64,000 nt of DNA from Conyzicola lurida. GTDB taxonomy: Bacteria > Actinomycetota > Actinomycetes > Actinomycetales > Microbacteriaceae. Shown piece by piece: positions 19,155 through 28,650 of this stretch. How positions within the stretch are numbered: position 1 is the stretch's first letter; every line of letters begins with the position of its first letter. The translations under genes and the position numbers were made by a program. Location: contig NZ_JACHMJ010000001.1 of the NCBI RefSeq assembly GCF_014204935.1, forward strand, positions 3,286,001-3,350,000, read 5' to 3'. The notes below the pieces were generated by a model. The model was not told where the DNA came from. It did not search any database and saw only the letters and a list, made by a program, of their open reading frames with translations.

Positions 19155-20423
19155 GTGCTCCTGTGTCTGACCGCTAACCACCAGAATGCCAGCTTCGACC
19201 TTCTCGAGAAGCTGTCCATCGGTGCACCTGCGGCGGCCTCCACTCTGGTCGCGGGCAGCGCCTTCGTCTCCGGCGCCGTGGTGCTCGCCACCTGCAACCG
19301 CTTCGAGGCGTACCTCGACATCGACGAGCCCCTCACGGGCGCGACCGCGGTCGCCGTGCAGTCCACCATCGACGCCATGAGCATCGCCAGCGGCGTGCAG
19401 CCCGAAGAGCTGCGTCGCTCGGTCACCGTCATTACCGGGGATGCCGTGGCCGGCCATCTCTTCTCCGTCACGTCCGGACTCGAATCCGTCGTCGTCGGCG
19501 AGGACGAGATCTCCGGCCAGGTCGGCCGCGCCCTCGACGCCGCCCGCCAGTCGGGAACGACCTCGTCGAACCTCGACCGCCTGTTCCAGACCGCCACCCA
19601 CACGTCGCGCGACGTGAAGAACCGCACCGCCCTCGGCGGCGCCGGCCGGTCGCTCGTGCGTCTCGCCCTCGAGATGGCGTCGAGCCGGGTCACCGACTGG
19701 TCGCAGACGCGCGTGCTGCTCGTCGGCACCGGCCAGTACGCCGCGACCACGCTCGCCGCGCTGCGCGACCGGGGTGCCGTCGACGTGCGCGTCTACTCCC
19801 CCTCCGGCCGCGCCCAGCGGTTCGCCGCCAAGTACGACACCGCGTTCGAGACGTCGCTGCCCGCGGCGATCGGCGCCTCCGACATCGTCGTCACCTGCAC
19901 CTCGACCATGGCGATCGCGCCGGCCGACGTGCCCGACGACAACCGCCGCCTGATCATCGACCTCGGGCTGCCCCGCAACGTGGACCCTGCAGTCGCCGGC
20001 ATGCCGGGCGTCGAGATGCTCGACCTCGAGCTGATCAGCAAGCACGCGCCGATCGAGGCCCTCACGGCCGCGACCGACGCCCGCGCGCTGGTCGGCAACG
20101 CCGCGGCGTCGTTCACCACAGCCGCCGTCATCGAGCCCGCGATCGTCGCGCTGCGCAGCCACATCTTCGACGTGCTCGACGCGGAGATCGAGCGGGCCGA
20201 GCGCAAGGCCGGATCCGCCGACAGCACCGACACCGTCGCCGCACTGCGCCACCTCGCCGGAGTCCTGCTGCACGCGCCGTCGGTGCGGGCGCGCGAACTG
20301 GCACGCGAGGGCCGCGCGGACGAGTTCGTGGCGGCGCTCGACGCGCTCTACGGCATCGGTCCCGCGGCCGCCGCGGTGGCGCTGCCCGTCGACGGCCGCG
20401 CGGACGAGTCGCTCGCCGGCTGA
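19155..20423 (+). CDS. hemA: Glutamyl-tRNA reductase
   Basis: A 422-aa enzyme reducing glutamyl-tRNA to glutamate 1-semialdehyde, the committed step of heme synthesis. Cys47 in [12 protein letters not shown] is the catalytic nucleophile; [16 protein letters not shown] is the conserved substrate-binding stretch; [10 protein letters not shown] opens the NADPH domain. The GTG start is leaderless by prediction (see the bidirectional promoter). Some family members sense heme at the N-terminus; nothing here proves it. Confidence 0.95.
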   Translation: MLLCLTANHQNASFDLLEKLSIGAPAAASTLVAGSAFVSGAVVLATCNRFEAYLDIDEPLTGATAVAVQSTIDAMSIASGVQPEELRRSVTVITGDAVAGHLFSVTSGLESVVVGEDEISGQVGRALDAARQSGTTSSNLDRLFQTATHTSRDVKNRTALGGAGRSLVRLALEMASSRVTDWSQTRVLLVGTGQYAATTLAALRDRGAVDVRVYSPSGRAQRFAAKYDTAFETSLPAAIGASDIVVTCTSTMAIAPADVPDDNRRLIIDLGLPRNVDPAVAGMPGVEMLDLELISKHAPIEALTAATDARALVGNAAASFTTAAVIEPAIVALRSHIFDVLDAEIERAERKAGSADSTDTVAALRHLAGVLLHAPSVRARELAREGRADEFVAALDALYGIGPAAAAVALPVDGRADESLAG

Positions 20424-20482
20424 GCCCCGGATCGGCCGGGCTGACGGATGCGCGCGCTACCCGCGCCCTCGGCACGGCGCGG

Positions 20483-20674
20483 TCAGCAGCAGCGGCCCTC
20501 GGGAGCCGTATCCTGGCGATCGGTGCGGTCGCGCCAGAACTCGCGCTCGGTCATCACCGTCGCACCCTCGCCGTGCACGGTCGCGGCGTGGGCGAGGTAC
20601 TTCTCGTAGGCGTCCTCTCCCATAACACCGCGCACGTACCAGCGGATCCCGCGCACGACCTCGGCGGCGCGCAT
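20483..20674 (-). CDS. YbdD/YjiX-family small protein
   Basis: A 63-aa protein with VRGIRWYVRGVMGEDAYEKYL and MTEREFWRDR, the signature of the YbdD/YjiX family that almost always follows cstA. It is thought to assist the CstA transporter, mechanism unresolved. Its ATG overlaps the cstA stop by one base (TGATG). It ends in a Cys-Cys pair, common in the family. Confidence 0.9.
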   Translation of the reverse strand: MRAAEVVRGIRWYVRGVMGEDAYEKYLAHAATVHGEGATVMTEREFWRDRTDRQDTAPEGRCC

Positions 20675-22920
20675 CAGTGTGCGCTCCGTTTCGGCGCGGC
20701 GGGTAGCGCGTCCCACTGCTTCTGGATCTCGCGCTCGGCCGGGGTCGCGACGAGACCGGCCGGCGCGAAGATCTGCGATTCGACCGCGGCATCCTCGCTG
20801 CTTTCGGACGCTCCCCGCCGCGCCGCCCGCACGGTCGCGATGACCGCCGTGACGATCACGATGATCGCGAGGCTCACGAACAGGATCGACAACACGCCCT
20901 GCACCATGGTGTTGCGCACCACGGCGTTCATCGCCTCCACCGTCGGCGCCGTGCCGAAGCTCGTCTCGCCCTCGGCGAGCGCCTGCCGGAACGCCGCGTT
21001 CTGCGCGAAGTAGCCGACCGCGGGCACCGACGAGAATATCTTCAGGAACGAGGCGGAGATCGTCACCACGGCGGCGAACCCGAGCGGCAGCGCGACGATC
21101 CAGAGGAACCGGAAGTAGCCGCGCTTCGCGATGATCGCGAGGCACACAGCGAGCGCGATCGCCGCCAGCAGCTGGTTCGCGATGCCGAACAGCGGGAACA
21201 GCGTGTTGATGCCGCCGAGCGGGTCGGTGACTCCCATCAGCAGGATCGCTCCCCAGGCCGCCACCATGATGGCGGTGGCGATCCAGGCGCCGACCCGCCA
21301 CGACGTGTTCTTGAACTTCGGAAGGACGTTGCCGATCGAGTCCTGCAGCATAAAGCGCGCGACCCGCGTGCCCGCGTCGACCGCGGTCAGGATGAACAGC
21401 GCCTCGAACATAATCGCGAAGTGGTACCAGAACGACATCAGCCCGCTACCGCCGATCAGCTGCTGCATGATGTGCGCGAGGCCGACCGCGAGGGTGGGGG
21501 CGCCTCCGGTGCGGGAGACTATCGACTCCTCGCCCACGTCATTCGCCGTCTGTTCCAGCATCTCGGGCGTGAGGTTCACCCCCGAGAGGCCGAGGCCGTT
21601 CACGAATGCGACAGCGCCCTCGATGGTGCCGCCCGTGGCCGCCGCCGAGGCGTTCATGGCGAAGTAGATCCCCCGGTCGATCGACAACGCTGCGACGAGC
21701 GCCATGATCGCCACGAACGACTCCATCAACATGCCGCCGTAGCCGATGAAGCGGGTCTGCCGCTCCTTCTCCACGAGCTTGGGGGTCGTGCCGGAAGCGA
21801 TCAGCGCGTGGAATCCCGAGAGGGCACCGCAAGCAATGGTCACGAACAGGAACGGGAAGAGCGTGCCGCTCACTACCGGACCGGTGCCCGTCGTCGCGAA
21901 CTCGCTCACCGCCGGCGCAGTGATCTCGGGCCGCACGATGATGATGGCGAGCGCGAGCATAAGGATCGTGCCGATCTTCATAAACGTCGAGAGGTAGTCG
22001 CGCGGCGCGAGCAGCAGCCAGACCGGCAAAACGGCGGCGACGAAGCCATAGACGATGATGCCGATGGCGAGCGGCACCTTGTCGATGGTGAAGAGCGCCA
22101 CGCCCCAGTCGGTTTCGGCGACCGCGCCGCCGCCGATAATCGCGGCGAGCAGCAGCACGAAGCCGATGATCGACACCTCGGTCACCTTGCCGGGGCGGAG
22201 GAAGCGCAGATAGCAACCCATGAACAGTGCGATCGGTATGGTCATCGCGACGGAGAACACGCCCCACGGGCTCTCGGCGAGCGCGTTCACGACGACGAGC
22301 GCGAGGATCGCGACGATGATCACCATGATGGTCAACGTCGCCACGATCGCCGCCGTGCCGCCGACGCGACCGAGTTCGTCCCTCGCCATCTGGCCGAGCG
22401 AGCGGCCGCCGCGGCGCATCGAGAAGAACATCACGAGATAGTCCTGCACGGCGCCGGCGAGAACGACGCCCACGATGATCCAGATCGTGCCGGGCAGGTA
22501 GCCCATCTGCGCGGCAAGCACCGGGCCGACGAGGGGTCCGGCACCCGCTATCGCGGCGAAGTGGTGGCCGTAGAGCACCCGGCGGTCGGTGACCGCGAAG
22601 TCCTTGCCGTCGGCCTTGTACTCGGCCGGGGTCGCGCGGCGGTCGTCGGGCTTCACGAGGTGCTTCTCGATGTACTTCGAGTAGAAGCGGTACCCGATGA
22701 AGTAGGTGCAGACCGCGGCGAAGACGAACCAGATCGCGTTGACGGTCTCGCCGCGGATGACGGCGAGCATCACCCAGCTCAGACCTCCGAGCAGGGCGAC
22801 CGCCACCCAGATGACGACCTTCAGCGGAGTCCACCTCCGATCCTCGGCCTCGAGGATCTCTGGGTCTACGGCGACCGGCGGGCGGCCCGATGTGTTCGCG
22901 CGTGCAGACGTGTGTGCCAT
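20674..22920 (-). CDS. cstA: Carbon starvation protein A, peptide/pyruvate transporter
   Basis: A 748-aa polytopic membrane protein with about sixteen hydrophobic segments. GPLVGPVLAAQMGYLPG and VQDYLVMFFSMRRGGRSLG are conserved CstA segments. In other bacteria CstA imports pyruvate or peptides during carbon starvation. I chose the ATG at 22920 preceded by GGGGAGAAAC; an upstream in-frame start would add 14 residues. The 54 bases upstream must hold its promoter. Confidence 0.93.
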   Translation of the reverse strand: MAHTSARANTSGRPPVAVDPEILEAEDRRWTPLKVVIWVAVALLGGLSWVMLAVIRGETVNAIWFVFAAVCTYFIGYRFYSKYIEKHLVKPDDRRATPAEYKADGKDFAVTDRRVLYGHHFAAIAGAGPLVGPVLAAQMGYLPGTIWIIVGVVLAGAVQDYLVMFFSMRRGGRSLGQMARDELGRVGGTAAIVATLTIMVIIVAILALVVVNALAESPWGVFSVAMTIPIALFMGCYLRFLRPGKVTEVSIIGFVLLLAAIIGGGAVAETDWGVALFTIDKVPLAIGIIVYGFVAAVLPVWLLLAPRDYLSTFMKIGTILMLALAIIIVRPEITAPAVSEFATTGTGPVVSGTLFPFLFVTIACGALSGFHALIASGTTPKLVEKERQTRFIGYGGMLMESFVAIMALVAALSIDRGIYFAMNASAAATGGTIEGAVAFVNGLGLSGVNLTPEMLEQTANDVGEESIVSRTGGAPTLAVGLAHIMQQLIGGSGLMSFWYHFAIMFEALFILTAVDAGTRVARFMLQDSIGNVLPKFKNTSWRVGAWIATAIMVAAWGAILLMGVTDPLGGINTLFPLFGIANQLLAAIALAVCLAIIAKRGYFRFLWIVALPLGFAAVVTISASFLKIFSSVPAVGYFAQNAAFRQALAEGETSFGTAPTVEAMNAVVRNTMVQGVLSILFVSLAIIVIVTAVIATVRAARRGASESSEDAAVESQIFAPAGLVATPAEREIQKQWDALPAAPKRSAH

Positions 22921-22974
22921 GTTTCTCCCCATTGAGTAACGTGTGTGACCGGTCGGCACCACGGTAACACGGGG

Positions 22975-23883
22975 CTAGTGCACGTACTCGAGCAACTCCT
23001 GGCCCACGGTGCGCATCGCGTCCACCACGCTGAGCCGGCGCGCGAGCGAGTCGTCGTCGAACTGCACCGAGACCGCGTACGACACCGCCGTGCGACGCCC
23101 CCGCAGCGCGCCCGCTTCGGACCGCACGCCGGTGTCGGCGCCCGTCTTGTTGATCAGCAGCGTGCCGTGGTCGGCGCTGCGGTGCGACAGCGGGTCGAGA
23201 CCGAACGCGCTCGCGACCATCGACAGGTCGCTGTTGAGGGAGATCCAACCCATGACGCGCTGGCTCGTGACGGCGTCGACGACCTCCTCCCGGGCGAGCA
23301 TGCCGAAGAGTCTGGCGAGCTCGGCTGTCGATCCGACGGAGAGTTGTGGCGCGTCATCCGGCCCCCGCGTATTGCGGGCGAAGTCGAGCAGTGCCGTGCG
23401 GCTGAGGCCGAGCGACTCGGTGCGGGCCCGCACGGCGTCGAGGCCGACGCGGCTGAGCAGCAGATTCGTCGCGAGGTTGTCGCTCGTCGCGCCGACCAGG
23501 GTGGCGAGGTCGGCGACCGGGAGCGCCGGCGCCTGCATGTGCTGCCAGACCCCGCTCTCGCCCACGGTGTTGACGGGCGGCTTGTCGATGATGCCGAGGC
23601 CGATGTTCTCGCGCGCGGTCAGCCGCGCCGACACCTCGATGAGCAGCAGCACCTTGCCGATGTCGGCGGTGGGCAGCACGATGCGGTCGTCGATCGAGAC
23701 GAGCGGCGTGCCGGTGGAGAGATCGAGCACGTGCGCCGACACCTGCGCGCCCTCGTAGGCGAGGCGGCCGAGCGCGCGGAACGAGGCGGTGAACCTCGGC
23801 TCCCGCGCGGCGGCGACGTGGCGCCCCGGCGATGCCGCGCGCACTCGATCAGAGCGTTCTCGTACCTTGGCTACATCTGCCAC
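22975..23883 (-). CDS. Class A beta-lactamase-fold protein lacking the catalytic serine
   Basis: A 302-aa protein of the beta-lactamase/serine hydrolase fold. The expected SxxK motif reads PTADIGKVLLL (71-81), with Asp74 in place of the nucleophilic serine while Lys77 is kept. The SDN motif (134-136) and the KTG motif (246-248) are present. The codon is GAC, not one substitution from a TCN or AGY serine. No signal peptide is seen, so it would remain in the cytoplasm. It may be a non-hydrolytic relative; beta-lactam resistance should not be assumed. The GTG start has AGAGG upstream. Confidence 0.75.
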   Translation of the reverse strand: MADVAKVRERSDRVRAASPGRHVAAAREPRFTASFRALGRLAYEGAQVSAHVLDLSTGTPLVSIDDRIVLPTADIGKVLLLIEVSARLTARENIGLGIIDKPPVNTVGESGVWQHMQAPALPVADLATLVGATSDNLATNLLLSRVGLDAVRARTESLGLSRTALLDFARNTRGPDDAPQLSVGSTAELARLFGMLAREEVVDAVTSQRVMGWISLNSDLSMVASAFGLDPLSHRSADHGTLLINKTGADTGVRSEAGALRGRRTAVSYAVSVQFDDDSLARRLSVVDAMRTVGQELLEYVH

Positions 23884-23915
23884 TGCAGGCCTCTACCGTG
23901 CGCTCGATACAAGGA

Positions 23916-25901
23916 TCACCAAATGGTGACTCTTTCGGTCGGGTCAAGCCAGAGCGCGTCGGTGGGCGTGACTCCGAAAGTTTCGTAGAAGTCGTCAATA
24001 TTACGCACGATCTGGTTGCAGCGGAATTCGTTCGGAGAGTGTGGATCGATCGCGATCAATCGGATAACCTCCTCGTCGCGCGCCTTGATCTGCCAGGCCT
24101 GCGCCCACGACAGGAAGAAGCGCTCGGCGCCGGTCAAACCGTCGATGACCGGGGGTTCTTCGCCCTTCAGCGAGAGCAGGTAGGCCTTCCAGGCGATGCT
24201 CAACCCGCCGAGGTCGCCGATGTTCTCGCCGATCGTGAGGGCACCGTTGACGTGGTGGTCGGGGGTCTGGGCGGGGGCGAGCGCGTCGTACTGCGCGATG
24301 AGCGACGCGGTGAGCTTGTCGAACGCGGCCTTGTCGTCGGCGGTCCACCAGTCGGTGAGCTTGCCGTCGCCGTCGTACTTCGAGCCCTGGTCGTCGAAAC
24401 CGTGTCCGATCTCGTGCCCGATGACGGCACCGATGGCACCGTAGTTCGCCGCCGCGTCGCGCTTCTCGTCGAAGAAGGGGAACTGCAGGATGGCGGCCGG
24501 GAACACGATCTCGTTGAATCCAGGGTTGTAGTACGCGTTGATCGTCTGCGGGGTCATGAACCACTCGTCGCGGTCGAGCGGCTGGCCGATCTTGCCCAGT
24601 TCGCGCTGGAACTCGAACTCGTTCGTGGCCCGCACGTTGCCGAGCAGGTCGTCGGCCGCGATCGCGAGCGTCGAGTAGTCGCGCCACTTCACCGGGTATC
24701 CGATCTTGGGCGTGAACTTGTCCAGCTTGTCGAGCGCGCGCTCGCGGGTCTCCGCGCCCATCCAGGTCAGGGCGGTGATGCTCTGGCGGTAGGCCTCGAC
24801 GAGGTGGTCGACGAGCACGTCCATGCTCGCCTTCGCCTCCTCGGGGAAGTGGCGTTCGACGTAGATGCGGCCGACCGCCTCGCCGAGGGCGCCCTCGACC
24901 AACGAGACGCCGCGCTTCCAGCGGGCCCGCAGCTCGGGCGTACCGGTGAGGGTCTTGCCGTAGAAGTCGAAGTTGGCGGCGACGAACTCGTCGCTCAGGT
25001 AGGCGGCGTTCGAGCGCACGACCTGCCAGGCCAGCCAGTCCGTCCACGAGTCGAGGCGGTCCCCGGTCAGCAGGTCGGCGAGGCCGGCGAAGAAGCTCGG
25101 CTGGCGGACGACGACTTCGTCGAAGGATGCCGCGGGCACATCGAGCGCGGACTTCCAGACGTCGAAGTCCGCACCCTCCATCACGTCCTCGACGCTCGCG
25201 AGGGCACGGGCCTCGGTCCAGGCCATCGGGTTGTAGGTGGCCTCGCTGTCGCGGTTCTTCACCTTGTCCCAGTGGTGGCCGGCGATGTCGGTCTCGAGGG
25301 CGAAGATGCGGGCCGCGGCCTCGGCAGCGTTCTCGCGGCCGGCGAGCGTCAGCATGCGCTCGATGAAGGCGACATAGGCGGTACGGATGTCGGCGAACTT
25401 CTCTTCGCGGTAGTACGACTCGTCGGGCAGGCCGATGCCGCCCTGCTCGAGGAAGACGAGGTAGCGCTCGGGGTTGCCCGGGTCGTTGTCGACGAAGACG
25501 TGCACGAAGCCGCTCGAGCCGCGGCGCTCGAGGCGGCCGAGGGTCGCGAGCAGGTCGGGGATCGAGCCGACGGCGTCGACCTCGGCGAGCAGCGGCTGCA
25601 GCGGGGTGGCGCCGAGCTCCTGGATGCGGGCCTCGTCGAGGAAGCTGGCGTAGAGGTCGCCGAACTTGCGCTCCTCGGTGCCGGGCTCTGCCGACTGCGC
25701 CTCGACGATGATGTCGCGCACGGCCTTCTCGGCCTCTTCGGCCAGCACGTAGAACGAGCCGTAGCGCGCCTTGTCGCTCGGGATCTCGGTGCGGGCGATC
25801 CACTTACCGTTGACGTGGCGGAACAGGTCGTCCTGCGGACGCACCGCCGGGTCGAGTTCTTCGGTGAGGATTCCGGCGGGGAGCTGCGTTTCGGCGGTCA
25901 T
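23916..25901 (-). CDS. M13-family zinc metallopeptidase (neprilysin/PepO-like)
   Basis: A 661-aa peptidase of the M13 family that cleaves short peptides. The zinc motif HEIGH lies near 495-499 within AVIGHEIGHGFDDQG, and the third ligand is in ENIGDLGG near 557-564. NAYYNPGFNEIVFPA is the conserved substrate-cleft segment. There is no signal peptide, so it is cytoplasmic, as for actinobacterial homologues. The ATG follows TAGGCT (minus strand, 25909-25914) by seven bases, a leaderless arrangement. Confidence 0.93.
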   Translation of the reverse strand: MTAETQLPAGILTEELDPAVRPQDDLFRHVNGKWIARTEIPSDKARYGSFYVLAEEAEKAVRDIIVEAQSAEPGTEERKFGDLYASFLDEARIQELGATPLQPLLAEVDAVGSIPDLLATLGRLERRGSSGFVHVFVDNDPGNPERYLVFLEQGGIGLPDESYYREEKFADIRTAYVAFIERMLTLAGRENAAEAAARIFALETDIAGHHWDKVKNRDSEATYNPMAWTEARALASVEDVMEGADFDVWKSALDVPAASFDEVVVRQPSFFAGLADLLTGDRLDSWTDWLAWQVVRSNAAYLSDEFVAANFDFYGKTLTGTPELRARWKRGVSLVEGALGEAVGRIYVERHFPEEAKASMDVLVDHLVEAYRQSITALTWMGAETRERALDKLDKFTPKIGYPVKWRDYSTLAIAADDLLGNVRATNEFEFQRELGKIGQPLDRDEWFMTPQTINAYYNPGFNEIVFPAAILQFPFFDEKRDAAANYGAIGAVIGHEIGHGFDDQGSKYDGDGKLTDWWTADDKAAFDKLTASLIAQYDALAPAQTPDHHVNGALTIGENIGDLGGLSIAWKAYLLSLKGEEPPVIDGLTGAERFFLSWAQAWQIKARDEEVIRLIAIDPHSPNEFRCNQIVRNIDDFYETFGVTPTDALWLDPTERVTIW

Positions 25902-25939
25902 GGTGTCCAGCCTAGGACTCTGGGCTTGGCGGTGGTTGA

Positions 25940-26046
25940 GTAGCAGTCGCCGAGCTTGTCGAAGCGGGTTGAGCTCGTCGAAGCCGGTTGAGCTCGTCGA
26001 AACCCCTCAGCGGCCGACCACCGACGGTTTCGAGAGGCTCAACCCG
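25940..26046. repeat. Degenerate cluster of the dispersed palindromic repeat
   Basis: Three head-to-tail variants of the left arm (GAGCTTGTCGAAG, then two GTTGAGCTCGTCGAA) are followed by one right arm (TTTCGAGAGGCTCAA). It lies between the divergent M13 peptidase and MATE genes and looks like successive partial duplications of the repeat found at 8.3 and 33.2 kb. Confidence 0.6.
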
Positions 26047-26068
26047 CCCACCGGGCAGACTGGTCACG

Positions 26069-27382
26069 ATGAAAGACCTCGACCGCGACATCCGCCGCCT
26101 CGCCCTGCCTGCCCTCGGTGCCCTCGTGGCCGAGCCGCTCTTCCTGCTCACCGACACCGCGCTCGTCGGGCACCTCGGCGCGACGCCGCTCGCCGGACTC
26201 GGCATCGCGAGCGTCGTGCTGCAGACCGTCGTGGGGCTACTGGTGTTCCTCGCCTACGCGACGACGCCGATGGTCGCTCGTCGGCTCGGGTTCGGCGACA
26301 CCGCGGGCGCCGTGCGCGCGGGGATCGACGGCGTCTGGCTCGCGCTCGCGGTCGGTGCGCTGCTCGTGCTCGTCGGGGTGCCGTCGTCGGGCTGGCTCGT
26401 CTCCCTCTTCGGCGCGACCCCGGACGTGACCGAGGCCGCGACGGTCTACCTCTCGATCTCGCTCTGGGGGGTCCCGGCGCTGCTGCTCACGCTCGCCGCG
26501 AGCGGGCTGCTGCGCGGGCTGCAGAACACGCGTACCCCGCTCGTCGTCGCGGGGGCGGGCTTCGGCGCGAACGCCGTGCTCAACGCGGTGCTGATCTACG
26601 GCGCCGGCTGGGGAATCGCGGGCTCGGCGATCGGCACGGTCGTCGCGAGCTGGGGCATGGCGGCCGCGTACCTGGTGATCATCGTGCGGGCGGCGCGCTC
26701 CTCGGGGGCGACGCTGACCCCGCACGTCTCCGGGATCGCGAGCGCCCTGCGGTCGGGCGGCTGGCTGCTGTTGCGCACCGCCTCGCTGCGGGTGGCGCTG
26801 CTCGCGACGGTGTTCGTCGCGACCGGCTTCGGCACGGCCGAACTCGCCGCGACCCAGATCGCGCTCACCCTGTTCTCGACGCTCGCGTTCGTGCTGGACG
26901 CGCTCGCCATCGCGGGCCAGGCCATGATCGGGCACGGGCTCGGCGCGTCGGACGTGCCGCGCGTGCGGGCGATCACGCGTCGGCTGCTGCAGTTCGGCGT
27001 GGTGGGCGGGGCGGGGCTCGGCCTGCTGATCGCGGCCCTCTCGCCGGTGCTCCCGCTGATCTTCACGACGGATGACGCGGTCGTCGGCCCGCTCGTACTC
27101 GCGTTGCTCGTGATGGCCGTGGGTGTGCCGCTCGCCGGGTATGCGTTCGTGCTCGACGGTGTGCTCATCGGTGCGGGGGATGCGCGGTATCTCGCAGTCG
27201 CCGGCATCCTGAACCTGGTCGTGTATTTGCCGCTGCTGGGGGCGGTCGTGGCGAGCGGCGCGACCGGGGGCGCCGCCGTGGCGCTGCTCTGGGCGGCGTT
27301 CGGCCTCGGCTACATGGGGTCCCGCGCCCTGACTCTCGGCTTGCGCGCGCGCACCGACCGCTGGATGGTCGTCGGCGCGTAG
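26069..27382 (+). CDS. MATE/DinF-family efflux transporter
   Basis: A 437-aa polytopic protein with about twelve membrane helices. LPALGALVAEPLFLLTDTALVG at the N-terminus and the matching internal repeat after the midpoint fit the DinF branch of MATE cation-coupled exporters. Substrate unknown. I chose the ATG at 26069; a longer reading frame would start in repeat sequence. The upstream CAGACT, seven bases ahead, is only a weak -10. Confidence 0.9.
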   Translation: MKDLDRDIRRLALPALGALVAEPLFLLTDTALVGHLGATPLAGLGIASVVLQTVVGLLVFLAYATTPMVARRLGFGDTAGAVRAGIDGVWLALAVGALLVLVGVPSSGWLVSLFGATPDVTEAATVYLSISLWGVPALLLTLAASGLLRGLQNTRTPLVVAGAGFGANAVLNAVLIYGAGWGIAGSAIGTVVASWGMAAAYLVIIVRAARSSGATLTPHVSGIASALRSGGWLLLRTASLRVALLATVFVATGFGTAELAATQIALTLFSTLAFVLDALAIAGQAMIGHGLGASDVPRVRAITRRLLQFGVVGGAGLGLLIAALSPVLPLIFTTDDAVVGPLVLALLVMAVGVPLAGYAFVLDGVLIGAGDARYLAVAGILNLVVYLPLLGAVVASGATGGAAVALLWAAFGLGYMGSRALTLGLRARTDRWMVVGA

Positions 27383-27412
27383 TCGGGGGTGCGCGGCGCT
27401 ACGGCGCCCGAG

Positions 27413-27482
27413 GTTGCGCGGCGTATTCTCGCCGCCGCGCCCGAAATTTCGCGCGCGCTAGCGAAAATACGCAGCGCGACCG
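27413..27482. repeat. Imperfect long inverted repeat between convergent genes
   Basis: Arms of 21 bases (27413-27433 and 27462-27482) match at about 18 positions, sharing GCGTATT and TCGC blocks. It sits between the ends of the MATE gene and the LacI-type gene, and probably acts as a two-way terminator. Confidence 0.5.
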
Positions 27483-27489
27483 GTAGCGC

Positions 27490-28578
27490 TCAGCGGACGG
27501 GCGCGGGGCCCGTCGTCGCGCCGAGGCGTAGCTCGCTCGTCAGGCTCGCCGGCAGCGCGGGCTCCCCGGCGAGGCTCGCCAGGATCGCGCGTCCCGCGGC
27601 ACGGCCCTTGTCGACCGCGGGCTGCAGGAGGGTGGTGAGCACGAGGCCGTCGACGCGCACCCCGTCGAAGCCGAGCACGCTGAGGTCCTCGGGCACCCGG
27701 AGGCCGAGCGCCTTGGCGGCGCGGATCACGCCGACCGCGAGCAGGTCGCTCTGCGCGATGACCGCGGTCGGACGGTCGGGCGTCGACAGCAGGGCGCGCC
27801 CCGCGATCTCCCCCTCTTCGACGAAACTCCCGGCCGCGACGACGCCGCCCGCGTCGGGGAACACGGCGCGGGCACCGCGGATGCGCTCGGTCGCGGTGAA
27901 CGCGGAACTCTGCGCCTCCCACTCGGGAGTGAGCGGGCCGCGGTCGTGCGACGGACCCAGGGGAAGGGTTACGAGCGCGACTCTCTCGTGACCGAGATCG
28001 CGCAGGTGCCGTGCACCGAGCGCGGTGGCCTCGAAGTTGTCCAGATCGATCGGAACAACCCCGGGCATGTGCTCGGCCTCGATCGCGACGATCGGCATCC
28101 CGCGCTGGCGCAGCGTGACGACCGACTGGTCGAGGCGGGTGCTGCAGCCGATGAGCACGACCGCGTCCATCGGGGCGACCGCGATGTCGGCCGCTCCCCC
28201 GGTGTCGGTGAGCAGCAGAAGAGCGAGGCCGGCCGTGCCCGTGACGTCGGCGATGCCGTCGAGCATCGCGATGTTCATCGGGTCGCGGAAGGCGTCGGCG
28301 AGGCGGTCCTCGATGACGACACCCACGATGCCGGAGCGTCCACGCCGCAGCGACTGCGCCCGCGGGTCGGGTCCGGCGTAGTCGAGCTGCTCGGCGGCGG
28401 CGAGCACCTTGGCCTTCGTCGCGGCCGAGACCGGGCCGGCGCCGCTGAAGGCGAGTGACGCGGTCGAGGGCGAGACGCCGGCGAGGGCGGCGACCGCGGC
28501 GAGGTTCGGGCGGGGAACGTCGCTGCGCGCTGCGACGGCGGCCGCGTCATCCCGTCTCGTGCTTGCCGTGTCTCCCAT
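27490..28578 (-). CDS. LacI-family transcriptional regulator
   Basis: A 362-aa regulator. The helix-turn-helix is NLAAVAALAGVSPSTASLAF near 25-44, followed by the hinge and a periplasmic-binding-protein-like effector domain. An alanine/arginine-rich extension of about 24 residues precedes the HTH. The ATG at 28578 lies eight bases after TAAGCT (28587-28592, minus strand), which abuts twin operator palindromes. It faces an MFS transporter, so it probably represses both that gene and itself in response to a sugar-like ligand (inference). Confidence 0.9.
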   Translation of the reverse strand: MGDTASTRRDDAAAVAARSDVPRPNLAAVAALAGVSPSTASLAFSGAGPVSAATKAKVLAAAEQLDYAGPDPRAQSLRRGRSGIVGVVIEDRLADAFRDPMNIAMLDGIADVTGTAGLALLLLTDTGGAADIAVAPMDAVVLIGCSTRLDQSVVTLRQRGMPIVAIEAEHMPGVVPIDLDNFEATALGARHLRDLGHERVALVTLPLGPSHDRGPLTPEWEAQSSAFTATERIRGARAVFPDAGGVVAAGSFVEEGEIAGRALLSTPDRPTAVIAQSDLLAVGVIRAAKALGLRVPEDLSVLGFDGVRVDGLVLTTLLQPAVDKGRAAGRAILASLAGEPALPASLTSELRLGATTGPAPVR

Positions 28579-28593
28579 GGCTTGGTAGCTTAG

Positions 28594-28622
28594 TCGAATC
28601 GATTCGACTCGAATCGATTCGA
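28594..28622. promoter_or_regulatory. Twin LacI-type operators
   Basis: Two identical perfect 14-base palindromes TCGAATCGATTCGA at 28594-28607 and 28609-28622 lie between the LacI-type gene and the MFS gene, one base apart (15 bp centre to centre). Their symmetry and the central CG step match LacI-family sites. The first abuts the predicted -10 box of the regulator gene. Confidence 0.8.
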
Positions 28623-28650
28623 TAGCCAATCACCATCCATGGGATCACCA

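Noticed and set aside
22975-23883. Beta-lactam resistance gene
   Set aside because: The catalytic serine is replaced by aspartate and there is no signal peptide.
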